Source: Candidatus Flexifilum breve (GTDB lineage Bacteria; Chloroflexota; Anaerolineae; Aggregatilineales; Phototrophicaceae). Taken from it: DNA of 64,000 nt. The notes under the pieces were generated by a model, which was not told the origin of the DNA, searched no databases, and saw only the letters and a program-made list of their open reading frames with translations. The position numbers and the translations under genes were made by a program. Position 1 is the stretch's first letter. Each line of letters opens with the position of its first letter. Location: the NCBI GenBank assembly GCA_016717205.1, contig JADKGC010000002.1:372001-436000 (forward strand), written 5' to 3'. Of the stretch, positions 40,802 through 50,176 are shown one piece after another.

Positions 40802-41608
40802 CTACTTTTGCACCCACGCCTGATGCCGCGCCCAAACTTTCTCCCACAGCGCGTCGATATCGTCTAAATGCAGATCGAACACATCCGCCAGTGTGCGGGC
40901 GTAACTCGCCGCATCGCTGATTAGCTCGTCGCGCTGCCCCTCGACGGTGACGCGACGCAGCACCGCCCCGCGCAGGGTGACAATCCCCTCCGGCACGTAA
41001 CGATGACACACGGTCGTGCGCACAAAACCCGATTCAGGCGAGGTTTGCAGGTAGTGCGACTCCGCCGCGAAATCCGCCAGCTGATACGGTTCGAGGTTGA
41101 AGTCGAAGCCGGGACCGCCGTATGCCTGATTCTCAAACCACCAGCGGTCGCCGACTTGCCGCAAGCCGAATTCAAGCCAACCAGCTTGCCGATAACGTCC
41201 CGCCGCCAGCGGAATCGGCTCAAGCAAGCCATTGCCGAAGCCGACATCCGCGAGGTACGGCTGATCGAGATCGACGCGCAGAATCAGGTGATCGGGCGCG
41301 AACGGCTCGTCGACTGAAGCGCGCCCCACCGCCGACGCCAGCAGCGTCACCTCAAAGCCGATTTCGCGCAGCGCCCACGCCAGCAAACCGTTCATTTCAA
41401 AGCACCACCCGCCGCGCCGCGCCTCGACGATCTTCGTGTAGAACGTGTCGAAATCGACGGTGAGCGAGCAGCCCCGGTGAATATCGAGGTTCTCGTAGGT
41501 GATGTTGAGCAGATGCGCGCGATGCACGCCGATCAGCGTGGCGAGATCGGGGCGCACGGGCAAATCATAGTTGATCCGCTGAAGATAGGCGGCAAGTGTT
41601 GCGGGCAT
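40802..41608 (-). CDS. nat: arylamine N-acetyltransferase
   Basis: Protein of 268 aa. The catalytic triad is intact: Cys69 in RRGGWCFEMNG, His107 in APDHLIL, Asp121 in LADVGFG. The N-terminal YENLDIHRG motif is typical. The enzyme transfers acetyl from acetyl-CoA to arylamines or hydrazines; in some bacteria it acts in secondary metabolism. ATG 41608 has GAGGGTGA upstream; an in-frame ATG at 41623 is less likely. It is convergent with the Uma2 gene, with five bases between their stops. Confidence 0.92.
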   Translation of the reverse strand: MPATLAAYLQRINYDLPVRPDLATLIGVHRAHLLNITYENLDIHRGCSLTVDFDTFYTKIVEARRGGWCFEMNGLLAWALREIGFEVTLLASAVGRASVDEPFAPDHLILRVDLDQPYLADVGFGNGLLEPIPLAAGRYRQAGWLEFGLRQVGDRWWFENQAYGGPGFDFNLEPYQLADFAAESHYLQTSPESGFVRTTVCHRYVPEGIVTLRGAVLRRVTVEGQRDELISDAASYARTLADVFDLHLDDIDALWEKVWARHQAWVQK

Positions 41609-41718
41609 ATAAATCACCCTCATGATTGGATATTTGGCCTCACCCCACCCCCTCTCCCGTGGGAGAGGGGCTAAAGAGTGGACGCATATACATGTGAGAA
41701 GTACACCAATGAGTGACG

Positions 41719-43074
41719 CTAGATCGGCTCGACTTTTTCCAGCATGGTCGGCAGCAGTTCATTGACCGTCGGATGGATGAACATGGCATCGCGCACCGCT
41801 GTATACGGCGCTTTGGCGATGATCGCCATCGTGAAGGTGTGAATCACCTCGTCACCCGTCAGGCCGAGCACCGCCGCGCCAAGGATCTGCTGTGTCTCCG
41901 CGTCGATCAGCACCTTCATAAAGCCGTCGGTCTGCCCGAATTCCCGCGCCCGGGCAACGCTCGACATGGGCAGCGTCGCTTTGAGCGCGGGGCGACCGCT
42001 TGCCTTAACTTCGTTTTCGCTCAAGCCGACGCGACCGAGCGGCGGATCGGTATACACGGCGTAGGTGGGAATGCGATCCGACTGCTTGCGCTTGGGCTGG
42101 TCGAGGTTGGCCTCGATGATCTGGTAGTCGTTGTACGAGGTGTGCGTGAACAATCCGTGTCCGTTCACATCGCCGAGCGCGTACACGCCGGGGACGGTCG
42201 TTTGTAAATAGTCGTCGACTTGGATGAAGCCTTTGTCATCCACGGCGATCCCGGCGCGGTCGAGGCCGAGGCGGTCGCTGTTCGGCTTCACGCCGACCGC
42301 CAGCAGCACATGCGATCCGCTCACGCCGCCGTGCCCATCCACGCGCGCCATGATCGTGTCGCCGCGCTGCTTGAGCGAGGACACCTGCGCGTTGAGCAGA
42401 AGGCGAATGCCTTCCGCTTTGAGCACTTTCGTGAGCGCATCGGCGATGTCTTTGTCCTCGCGCGGCAAAATCTGCCCGGCGGACTGGATCACTGTGACTT
42501 CGCTGCCGAAACGGCGAAACACCTGCGCGTATTCGATGCCGACATAGCCGCCGCCCACAATGATCAGGTGGCGCGGCAGTTCGGTCAGGTCGAGCAGCGA
42601 TTGGTGCGTCAGATAGGGAATCTCGTCGAGGCCGGGGATCTCCGGCGGATTAGGTCGCGCGCCGACATCCAGATAAATGCGTTCGGCTTCCACCACCTGA
42701 TCGCCGACGCGCATGGTGTGCGGCGCTGTGAATTCGGCGTGCCCGCGGATGAGCGTCAGCCCATCCATGTTCCCGTAGCGTTTCTCCATTGCGTCACGGG
42801 AGGTGAGCACGGCGTCGCGCTGGCGCTGCATGACACGCGCGAAGTCCACGCGCACCTCCTCGGCGTGAAAGCCGAATTCGGCGCCGCGCCGCGCGGTATG
42901 AATGGCGTGCGCGCTCCCGATCAGCGTTTTGCTCGGCGTACAGCCATAATTGACGCACGACCCGCCGAGTAAATGCTCCTCGATCAGCGCGACTTTTTGG
43001 CCGCGCGCCACCAGCGCGCGAGCTAACGGCGGGTTGGCCTGGCCAGCCCCAATCAACAGTGCATCAAACCGCAT
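41719..43074 (-). CDS. FAD-dependent pyridine nucleotide-disulfide oxidoreductase (mercuric reductase/RclA-like)
   Basis: Protein of 451 aa with an N-terminal FAD site (FDALLIGAGQANPPLA), the redox-active disulfide in GGSCVNYGCTPSK (Cys40, Cys45), an NAD(P)H Rossmann segment (HLIIVGGGYVGIEYAQVFRR), the FAD motif VYALGDVNGHG and a dimerisation domain ending with IHPTVNELLPTM (His-Glu pair). It lacks an N-terminal mercury-binding domain and the C-terminal vicinal cysteines of MerA, so it fits the RclA/YkgC group of stress reductases rather than true mercuric reductase. Single gene, divergent from the CAP gene. Confidence 0.85.
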   Translation of the reverse strand: MRFDALLIGAGQANPPLARALVARGQKVALIEEHLLGGSCVNYGCTPSKTLIGSAHAIHTARRGAEFGFHAEEVRVDFARVMQRQRDAVLTSRDAMEKRYGNMDGLTLIRGHAEFTAPHTMRVGDQVVEAERIYLDVGARPNPPEIPGLDEIPYLTHQSLLDLTELPRHLIIVGGGYVGIEYAQVFRRFGSEVTVIQSAGQILPREDKDIADALTKVLKAEGIRLLLNAQVSSLKQRGDTIMARVDGHGGVSGSHVLLAVGVKPNSDRLGLDRAGIAVDDKGFIQVDDYLQTTVPGVYALGDVNGHGLFTHTSYNDYQIIEANLDQPKRKQSDRIPTYAVYTDPPLGRVGLSENEVKASGRPALKATLPMSSVARAREFGQTDGFMKVLIDAETQQILGAAVLGLTGDEVIHTFTMAIIAKAPYTAVRDAMFIHPTVNELLPTMLEKVEPI

Positions 43075-43165
43075 GCTGTTCCCCTTTACCCGAATGATAG
43101 GTGTATTGAAACACAGACGCGGGATATTTCATAATTATTTCACGAGTGAATGCTTAATACCCCTT

Positions 43166-43171
43166 TATAAT
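43166..43171 (+). promoter_or_regulatory. -10 element of the CAP-domain gene
   Basis: TATAAT, 43 bases before the ATG at 43214, in an AT-rich gap that stands out from the surrounding DNA. Confidence 0.5.
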
Positions 43172-43213
43172 GCAAGTTTAGACATAGTTGCGAAAAATTA
43201 ACTTGGAGTCCCC

Positions 43214-44876
43214 ATGGTTCGCCGCACTGCTGCTCTGCTGGTCTTCACTGTTCTGGCTCTTATCGTACCGTTTGCACACGTTTTGGGTCAGTCGGTTCCC
43301 CAAACCAACCCCGCGTTAGAACGCCGCATTGTCGGCGAAATCAACGATTGGCGGGTGAACATGGGGTTAGCACCGCTGGCACCAAATGCTGTCCTTCAGC
43401 AAATGGCTCAGGATCAGGCGCGCTACCTGATGACGACGAACATCCCCCAGAACGGCGGTGATTTCCACCGGGACGGACAGGGACGCTATCCGCAGCAGCG
43501 CGCGACCCAAGCCCCCTACAACTGGCCGACCTACGGCCATCCGGACACGGTGATCGTCGGCGAGAATGCGGCGGTCGGCACAGTCGACTCCGCGCTGAAC
43601 TTCTGGCATAACTCCAGCCTCCACGCGCAGACGATTCAGAACGCCAATTTCCGCGAGATCGGCGTCGCAGCGCTCGACGGCGTCGGTGATGACACGCTGT
43701 TCGTCGCGGTCTTCGGCGGGCGTCCGAACACGCTGCCCGTGCTCTTCAACCCGGCGCGCAATGTACTCTACATGACGGGCGATCCGTCACGCTATGCCGC
43801 GCAGACCACCGACAACATTCGCATGCCGATCACTTACCAGTTCCTCGATGAAAATGGGAGCGCGCTCGGCACGCCGCAGATTTTCCAGACGAATGTGGTG
43901 CTGCCGCAGGAACTCGGCGACCGCTTCAGCGTGCGCTTCTCCGATGGGCGCATGGAAATTGATACGCCCGTCGAGATCGGGAAAGCCGTCGCCGTCTCAA
44001 CGCAGTACGACAGCCAGCTCGTGTATGCAGGCGCGCCTGCTGCGGCGACCGAACGGGTCAGCTCCGGCGAAATCCGCGCGGTCTCTGGCGTGAGCGAAAT
44101 CGACGCGGCCATCCTCGCCAATTATCCGAATCAGGATGTGAGCGCCGCCGCCGCGCTGCTCAGCGAAATCAACACCTTCCGCCTCGAAAACGAGGCATGG
44201 CCGCTGCGCGCCAGCACGACCCTGCAAGCGCTCGCGCTCCAGCATGCCGACTACCTGATCAACCAGACGGATCTGGACGATAACGACAATCTGCACGTCA
44301 ACGCGGCGAACGAAGGATTGGAAATTCAGGCGCAGGTTGAACCGTTCGCGTGGCCGACCTTCGGCCCGGAGCAAGCGCCGCTCATCGGCGACACCATCGC
44401 CATCGGCGACGTCGATTTCGCCATGCGCTTCTGGCGGCAGTCGCTGCGTGACCGGGCGACCCTGCTGAACAACGAATACCGCGAAGTCGGAATTGCGGCG
44501 CTGCCCGCGCCCGCGGGCGGCAATGTGCTGGTCGTGGTCTACGGATCGCGTCCCAATGTCGTGCCGATTTCCTACCTGCCAGATCAGCATATGCTGCTGC
44601 TCTCCAACGAGACGAACACCTATGGCGGCGGCGAAGAGCAGGTGATCGGCACCATTCAACAGGTGATGATCTTCGATGAGAACGGCGCGCCGCTCACCGA
44701 TGGCTGGATCGACTGGAGCCCGGCTATCGAGCTACCGGAAGGCATCACCACCACCCATTTGTTTATCGTGCACGGACGGCCTGCGTTTCGTCCATGTGCA
44801 GGTAGATCTGGAGGGGCAAAGCCTCGACCTTTCGCGCAATGTCGCGGTGCTGCCGGAAGGCGCACAGGGCGGCTGA
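43214..44876 (+). pseudogene. secreted protein with two CAP (SCP/PR1) domains, frameshifted near the 3' end
   Basis: Signal peptide (AALLVFTVLALIVPFAHVLG), CAP domain 1 (about residues 33-165: RRIVGEINDWRVNMGLAPL, VGENAAVGTV, FWHNSSLHAQTI), a linker domain, and CAP domain 2 (about 310-440: LLSEINTFRLENEAWPL, AMRFWRQSLRDRATLL). At about 44770-44785 the frame shifts by +1: the natural C-terminus (TDGLRFVHVQVDLEGQ, ending EGAQGG and TGA at 44876) lies in the next frame, whereas the original frame would run into the neighbouring gene. CAP proteins are extracellular. The shift could be a real mutation or an assembly indel. Confidence 0.78.
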
Positions 44877-44993
44877 CGTCCCTCCACCGCTTGAAGCGCA
44901 AACGCGCCGTAGTGTGCCCCTCGTGCACGTTCATTACAGGGGCAGATCTGCGGTGCGTTTGCGTTTATAGGGGAGATCAACCTGCGAACAATG

Positions 44994-45051
44994 GTAGGGG
45001 CGCACCTACGTGTGCGCCCCAAAACGGGCAGACACATCGGTCTGCCCCTAC
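44994..45051. repeat. double-hairpin palindromic repeat
   Basis: Two adjoining hairpins: GTAGGGGCGCACC with its inverse GTGTGCGCCCC, and GGGCAGACACATC with GGTCTGCCCCTAC. It is nearly identical to 36408-36465, where the same pair occurs within a larger element. Confidence 0.7.
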
Positions 45052-45091
45052 AGCGTGTTTCCCAAGGAAAGCCCAGCCAGCCGGGTTGCTG

Positions 45092-45906
45092 TTACGGATT
45101 GACCGGCAGCGCCAACAATTCGTCGTTGGTGATGGCGAACAGCCGCGCCACGCCCCAGCCTTCGACCCCGGCATAGCCGACATATACCCAGTCGCCGCGC
45201 TCTGAGCGCGCAATCGGCGTGACTTCGGCATTGTAGGGCACGATGATCGTCAGGGGCGAGCTGAGCGTCGGCTCAAGGTGTAAACGCGCGTTGAACAACG
45301 TCCGCACGAGCACTGACGGCGGAATGAGCCCTGCGCCCGTGCTGTCGGGCACGAGAATCGGCAGCCCCGACGGATCGCCCGTCACGGTCACCGTGAAATA
45401 CGCGACCCAACCTTCGGTTTCGTCATCCAGATGGATCATCAGCCAATCGTTTTGCGCGCTGCTGCGGGCGATGACCTCGACCTCATCATTGACATCCAAC
45501 TGTCCGATGATCTCCCCGTCGATGCCGGGGCGCTGCGCACATTGACGCGCCCATAGGCGATCACGCGCACGGCGGTTTCCAACGTCTCTTCGACGGTCGT
45601 GTCGAGAATGGGCAGCGTGGTCACATCGCCGTCGGGCAGCAGCATAAACGCCGGAATCCAGCCGCCCGCATCTTCCAGTGTGATGTGCAGCCAGCGCCCT
45701 GCAGCGCTCTCCCGCCCATCAACGATCACCTGATCGCCATCCTGCAATTGGCCGACAATCTCAAAGCGGGGATCGGGGCCTGACCGGACGTTGGTCGTCC
45801 CGTCAACTATCCCAGTGATCGTTTCCGTCTGTGCGGCGACCCCTTCGGCGAACAGCCCGGTGGTCAACAGCGCCAGCAGACTTAGCATGAGTAAACGCAT
45901 GAGCAT
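45092..45906 (-). pseudogene. secreted protein with three or more SH3-like repeats, frameshifted
   Basis: Signal peptide (LMLSLLALLTTGLFAEGVAA), then bacterial SH3b repeats: GTTNVRSGPDPRFEIVGQLQ, YGRVNVRSAP..., then after the shift DVNDEVEVIARSSAQ and LFNARLHLEPTLSSPLTIIV, ending ALPVNP. The frame breaks at about 45525-45535 in a CCCCGG run; adding one base restores GIDGEIIGQLDVNDEVEV, exactly the expected second repeat. This is either a one-base deletion or a sequencing error in a homopolymer. SH3b repeats bind wall polymers. It is convergent with the CAP gene, which is also frameshifted. Confidence 0.75.
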
Positions 45907-46068
45907 CCTGTCTCGTTCACTTCGAGTTCATGAACGAAAACATTACATTTCATCTGAACCACGATGATTCTAGCGCACAATGGCGGAATTATCACCCCGT
46001 ACTTTGTGGGAGGTTATGAGATGATACTCACATGTAGGGTAAACCAGTCCGTGTAGGGACGTCACACA

Positions 46069-46161
46069 GAGGGTGTCTTTACGAAAACAAACTCGGTTTG
46101 ACGAGTGCTGTTGGCTCCCCTCCCTGAATTCGGGGAGGGGACGGGGGTGGGGTCGGACACA
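46069..46161. mobile_element. GAGGGTGTC-type element fragment
   Basis: It begins GAGGGTGTCTTTACGAAAAC after GTAGGGACGTCACACA and contains the CTCCCTGAATTCGGGGAGGG hairpin. The right end is a degraded GTCGGACACAG. It lies in the otherwise empty gap 45907-46181 downstream of the histidine kinase. Confidence 0.5.
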
Positions 46162-46181
46162 GTGAACGTGAACGGCGACCT

Positions 46182-48626
46182 TTACACCTGCTGCGCGCCG
46201 AGCTGCAGGGCGCGCTGCGGCGTGCGCGGCGTCTGCGGTGGCACAAGCGGCAGCCTGACCGTGAACGTCGAACCCGCACCAATCTCGGTCTCGACGGTGA
46301 GCGTACCCCCGTGCGCCTCGACCAGATGGCGCGAGATCGGCAAGCCGAGTCCCGTGCCTTCGATGCCCATCGCCTTGGCCCGCGTCGACCGCTGGAACGC
46401 CTCAAAGATGTTAGGCAGTTCGTCTTCGGGGATACCGATGCCGCTGTCCTTCACCGTGAAGGTGATCGAGTCGGCGTCGGCAGCAATTGTGAAGCGGACT
46501 TCCCCGGCGGGCGTGAACTTGACCGCGTTCGAGAGCAGATTGAGCAGCACCTGCCGGATGCGCCGCGCGTCCATCACGACCTGCGGCAGCGTTTCCGGCA
46601 TGTCGATTTCGAGCGAGACATCGCGTTTAGCGTCCATTTGCGCCAGCGTCGAGTCGAGCGCGTCTTCGATGATCGGGCGCACCTCGGCGGGCTGGAAGTA
46701 CAACTGCATTTCGCCCGCTTCGATCTTGCTCACATCGAGCAAATCGTTGATCAGATACAGCAGCAGTTCGGCGCTGCGCACGGTCTGATCCAACCGCTTG
46801 CGCTGCTCCTCATTGACCTTGCCGAACGAGCCAATGCGCATGAAATCGAGGTTGTTGATGATCAGGTTGAGCGGCGTGCGCAGTTCGTGCGTCACGCTGG
46901 CGAGGAAGCGCGTTTTGACCTCGTTGGCGCTGTTGGCCTTCTGCATCGCCACATCAAGTTGGCCGTACAACTGCGCCGAGCGCACCACGGGCGAGACGAG
47001 GTTCGCCAGCAGCGTGAGCAGCCGCGCATCATCCGCACTGAAGTTGGGTGCATCAGCGGAACGCCCCGCCACAATCGCCCCAATCGGCTCGCCCGAATAC
47101 ATCAGCGGCACGGCGAGCGCGCGTTCGATGTACGGCGCGACCCACCCGAGCCGCCCTTCCCAGTGCAGATAATCTTCGAGCACCAGCCACTGCGCGGTTT
47201 CGACCACCTTGCCCGCCAGCCCGTCATGCACGCCGATGACGCGGCCAATCGTCCCGGCGTCGTCGCTGGTGCTGGCAACTAACTGCAAGCCCGTGCGGTC
47301 TTCGGTCACCAACCAGATGCCGGAATACGACGCCTGCAGCAAGTCGACCACGCGCCCGGTCAGCGTGGAGAGGATGATGTTCAGGTAGTACTCGCTCACG
47401 ACGGAGAGCGAGGCATCATACACGGCGCGCAGTTCGGCGGCACGGTTGAGCGCGTCGGTCTGCGCGACTTGCAGTTCATTCGTGCGGTCGGCGACGCGCT
47501 TTTCCAGCGTGCGGCTCCACATCGAGAGCGAGTCAAGGGAATCGGCGAGGTTGGACTTCATGTCTTCCAGCGACCGCGCCAGCCCGCCCATCTCATCGCG
47601 GCGGTTCTGGTAGCCGACCTGATAGCGCATATCGCCTGACCCAATCTCCTGCGCCGTAGTGGTCAGATCGACCAGCGGCGTGGTGATGGCGGTGGCGGCA
47701 AACCGGTCGAGCAGCCAGCCGAGCGCACCGATCACCACCAGAATCAGGAACACGATTTGCAGCAGTTCTTCATCCGATTCATCGCTGACATCTTCCTCGG
47801 AGACGAGGCCGATCACGTTCCATGTGCCATCCAGCAGCGGCGTATTGATGACGTAGAGCGCTCCGGTATCGTACGGAGTATCTTCCATCATGGCATAGCC
47901 CGTCACCGCCTGGCTCATCAGGGGCAGCAGGTCAGCCTGCGGATCGGTGAGCGCTGCCGCGCCCATGCCCCCGGCGGCGAACACCTGCTCGGCAGTCGTC
48001 ACAACCGCGCCATATGGATACGGGCTGTTCTCCGTCAGCATTTCCAGCCATTCGGAGAGGCGCGGGCCGGTGATCTCCGCCCAGATGTAACCGCGGGTGC
48101 CGGGCAAGCGCAGCGCATAGATCAGACTCGGCGTACGCGTGGTGCCATACGGGTCGGCGCTGTAAAACCAGACGGATTCGCTCAGCGCAAGGTCAACCAA
48201 CGGCGCGAGTTCCGCGGGAATAGCGCGCACGGTATTTTTCTGACGGGGGGCGGTCACGGTCAACGGGCGGCGAAACAGATTCAGGCGGTAACCGCCGCTC
48301 ACCGGCTGCAACGTCCCGATCCGCTGCACGAGGACATCCGGCTGACGCAGCGAGTAGCTGGCGGTTTGCCACAGCGAGAGAATCGAGTCGCGCTGCCCGT
48401 CGAGCACGCCGCCGAGCGCATAAGTGAGCGTTTCGACGCTGCGCAGTTCGCCCGTGATCGCGGCGGCGGTACTGCGATTCAGCGCGGTCAGCGCGTCCTG
48501 GGTCTGCTCGCCGACGAAGCGCACGGCGATATTCAGAATGAGCAATACGATGACGATGAGACTAACGGCTGTGTAAAGAACGACGGCGACGGTCAACCGC
48601 CGGCGTAAACTCCATTGACCAAACAT
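46182..48626 (-). CDS. membrane sensor histidine kinase (extracytoplasmic sensor, HAMP, GAF, HisKA, HATPase)
   Basis: Protein of 814 aa. It has one transmembrane helix (TVAVVLYTAVSLIVIVLLIL), a roughly 250-residue extracytoplasmic sensor domain, a second helix (LQIVFLILVVIGALGWLL), HAMP, a coiled coil (SMWSRTLEKRVADRTNELQV), a GAF domain (ASLSVVSEYYLNIILSTLT...), the phosphoacceptor H-box VTHELRTPLN (around residue 580) and a complete ATPase domain (NLLSNAVKFTP, DSGIGIPEDELPNIFEAF, GTGLGLPISRHLV). No receiver domain is fused and no response regulator gene is adjacent. The signal is unknown. GGAG precedes the ATG. Confidence 0.92.
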   Translation of the reverse strand: MFGQWSLRRRLTVAVVLYTAVSLIVIVLLILNIAVRFVGEQTQDALTALNRSTAAAITGELRSVETLTYALGGVLDGQRDSILSLWQTASYSLRQPDVLVQRIGTLQPVSGGYRLNLFRRPLTVTAPRQKNTVRAIPAELAPLVDLALSESVWFYSADPYGTTRTPSLIYALRLPGTRGYIWAEITGPRLSEWLEMLTENSPYPYGAVVTTAEQVFAAGGMGAAALTDPQADLLPLMSQAVTGYAMMEDTPYDTGALYVINTPLLDGTWNVIGLVSEEDVSDESDEELLQIVFLILVVIGALGWLLDRFAATAITTPLVDLTTTAQEIGSGDMRYQVGYQNRRDEMGGLARSLEDMKSNLADSLDSLSMWSRTLEKRVADRTNELQVAQTDALNRAAELRAVYDASLSVVSEYYLNIILSTLTGRVVDLLQASYSGIWLVTEDRTGLQLVASTSDDAGTIGRVIGVHDGLAGKVVETAQWLVLEDYLHWEGRLGWVAPYIERALAVPLMYSGEPIGAIVAGRSADAPNFSADDARLLTLLANLVSPVVRSAQLYGQLDVAMQKANSANEVKTRFLASVTHELRTPLNLIINNLDFMRIGSFGKVNEEQRKRLDQTVRSAELLLYLINDLLDVSKIEAGEMQLYFQPAEVRPIIEDALDSTLAQMDAKRDVSLEIDMPETLPQVVMDARRIRQVLLNLLSNAVKFTPAGEVRFTIAADADSITFTVKDSGIGIPEDELPNIFEAFQRSTRAKAMGIEGTGLGLPISRHLVEAHGGTLTVETEIGAGSTFTVRLPLVPPQTPRTPQRALQLGAQQV

Positions 48627-48732
48627 ACGCGCGCTCCGCCTGCTGTGGTACTCCCATTATATGTAGGCTTGATTCACGCATGCAACCATTGAGATTTGGG
48701 AATTCCGGTTTGTGCGGCGGAGTTTTCTAACT

Positions 48733-48830
48733 TCACCCCGACCGCTCCTCTCCGTGTGGCGAGCGCTGTTGTCTCCCCTCCCTGAATTCGGGGAGGGGCC
48801 GGGGGTGGGGTTGCCTTGTCGGGGTGAGGT
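48733..48830. repeat. two-hairpin GC-rich repeat
   Basis: A CTTCACCCCGACC... unit with CTCCCTGAATTCGGGGAGGG and a GGGGTGAGG end, in the gap between the divergent kinase and tsaE genes. Apart from the tsaE -10, nothing else is seen there. Confidence 0.55.
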
Positions 48831-48877
48831 TGCATTACCTCCCAGATCTTTCTTCTAGCGTGGGCGATATGCCCATG

Positions 48878-48883
48878 TATAAT
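48878..48883 (+). promoter_or_regulatory. -10 element of the tsaE operon
   Basis: TATAAT 28 bases before the GTG start at 48911. It also argues against using the earlier in-frame ATG at 48869. Confidence 0.5.
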
Positions 48884-48910
48884 GAGATTCAGGTTTCAGG
48901 AGCGATCATC

Positions 48911-49402
48911 GTGCCAATTTTGCGCGAAGGCGAGTTAGATATCATCAGCCACAACGCGGAGCAAACGCGCCGCTTGGGCGTCAAACTGGGGACGCTGCTG
49001 CAGCCCGGCGACATCCTGTGCCTGTCGGGCGATCTCGGCGCGGGCAAAACGGTGTTTTCCTCAGGGATTGGCGTCGGTTGGGGCGCAGATGAACCGCTCA
49101 TCAGCCCGACGTTTAACCTCGTGCATGTGCATTCTCGCGCCAAAGACTCGACCCCGCTCTATCATCTTGACTGCTACCGGTTGAGCGGCGTCGCGGACGT
49201 CGATGCCATCGGCTTAGATGATATTCTGGAGGCGCGCGGCATTGTCGTCATCGAATGGGCGGAGCGCATCGCCCCGGTGCTGCCGCGCGAACGCCTGTGG
49301 ATTGAACTGCGCGCGTTCGAACTGACGCGGCGCAGCGTGATCTTCACGGCGGTCGGCGAACGCTACCGCAAGCTGGTCGATCAATTCACCGGGCGCACTT
49401 GA
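48911..49402 (+). CDS. tsaE: tRNA N6-threonylcarbamoyladenosine ATPase TsaE
   Basis: Protein of 163 aa. It drives the TsaB-TsaD-TsaE complex that adds threonylcarbamoyl to A37 of ANN-decoding tRNAs. Signatures: Walker A SGDLGAGKTVFS (about 39-50), SPTFNLVHVH, then YHLDCYRLSG and IEWAERIAPVLPRERL. I chose GTG 48911 because AGGAG stands eight bases before it and the -10 TATAAT lies between it and the earlier in-frame starts. It forms a cluster with tsaB and rimI; tsaD is not in the window. Confidence 0.92.
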   Translation: MPILREGELDIISHNAEQTRRLGVKLGTLLQPGDILCLSGDLGAGKTVFSSGIGVGWGADEPLISPTFNLVHVHSRAKDSTPLYHLDCYRLSGVADVDAIGLDDILEARGIVVIEWAERIAPVLPRERLWIELRAFELTRRSVIFTAVGERYRKLVDQFTGRT

Positions 49403-49411
49403 AGTCGTTGT

Positions 49412-49483
49412 GTAGGGACGCCATTCATGGCGTCCGCGCTTCTCATGAATTAAGATTTCGGACGCGATAAATCGCGTCCCTAC
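49412..49483. repeat. pair of palindromic repeats, including an unoccupied MITE target
   Basis: The first hairpin is GGACGCCATTCATGGCGTCC. The second (49460-49483) is GGACGCGATAAATCGCGTCC followed by CTAC. The second is the exact uninterrupted form of the site split by the element at 54097-54238, with TAAA as its loop. It lies in the tsaE-tsaB gap. Confidence 0.75.
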
Positions 49484-49498
49484 AGTAAAAGAACCTTG

Positions 49499-50176
49499 AT
49501 GCTACTAGCTATCGATACTGCTACCCAAAACCTCTCCCTCGCCCTGCATGACGGTGCGGCGGTGCGCGCCGAGCAGACGTGGTTTTCGCCGAACATGCAT
49601 ACGGTGCAGCTTGCGCCCGCCGTGCGCGATCTCATCACACGTGCCGACCTGACCATGGACGATTTGACCGCGCTGGCCGTCTCGACCGGGCCGGGTTCCT
49701 ACACCGGGCTGCGCATCGGTGTGGCGCTGGCCAAAGGCTTGGCCGCCGCGCGGGGCATTCCGCTGGTGGGCATCCCCACGCTCGACATCCTCGCCGCCGG
49801 TCAGCCGCATTTTCAAGGTGGGCTGATCGCCGTGGCGCAGGCTGGGCGCGGTCGCATCATCGCCGCGACCTACCAGTGGCGCAAAGGGCACTGGAAGTCG
49901 CGCGGCGAAGCCCAATTGCTGGACTGGCCGACGCTGATCGGCAGCATCGACGGCGCGGCCATCGTCACGGGTGAAGTCGACGAGACGGGGCGCGCAACCA
50001 TTAATGAGGCCGCGGCCAACGATATACCCGTCACACTCGCGCCGGGCGCCTTCCGCCTGCGCCGCGCGGGTTTTCTCGCGGAAGAAGCGTGGGATCGCCT
50101 GCGCGACGCGACCGAGGCGTTTCCGGCGGCGGATGTCACCCCGATCTATGTGAAGACTAAAGATATACCCGCATGA
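49499..50176 (+). CDS. tsaB: tRNA threonylcarbamoyladenosine biosynthesis protein TsaB
   Basis: Protein of 225 aa, an inactive glycoprotease-fold partner of TsaD. N-terminal LLAIDTATQNLSLALHDG and the strongly conserved VSTGPGSYTGLRIGVALAKGLA identify TsaB, together with a C-terminal VTPIYVKTKD. It scaffolds t6A formation with TsaD and TsaE. It starts 96 bases after tsaE, with two palindromic repeats between, and its stop overlaps the rimI start (ATGA). ATG 49499 is chosen over a TTG immediately upstream. Confidence 0.92.
   Translation: MLLAIDTATQNLSLALHDGAAVRAEQTWFSPNMHTVQLAPAVRDLITRADLTMDDLTALAVSTGPGSYTGLRIGVALAKGLAAARGIPLVGIPTLDILAAGQPHFQGGLIAVAQAGRGRIIAATYQWRKGHWKSRGEAQLLDWPTLIGSIDGAAIVTGEVDETGRATINEAAANDIPVTLAPGAFRLRRAGFLAEEAWDRLRDATEAFPAADVTPIYVKTKDIPA

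Noticed and set aside
41719..43074. Mercuric reductase and a mer operon
   Set aside because: No N-terminal metal-binding domain, no C-terminal Cys pair and no merR/merT/merP genes nearby; an RclA-like reductase fits better.
44877..45205. C-terminal extension of the CAP-domain protein to 45205
   Set aside because: It is repeat-derived, basic and without domain character, and it overlaps the convergent SH3 gene; the true C-terminus is in the next frame, ending at 44876.
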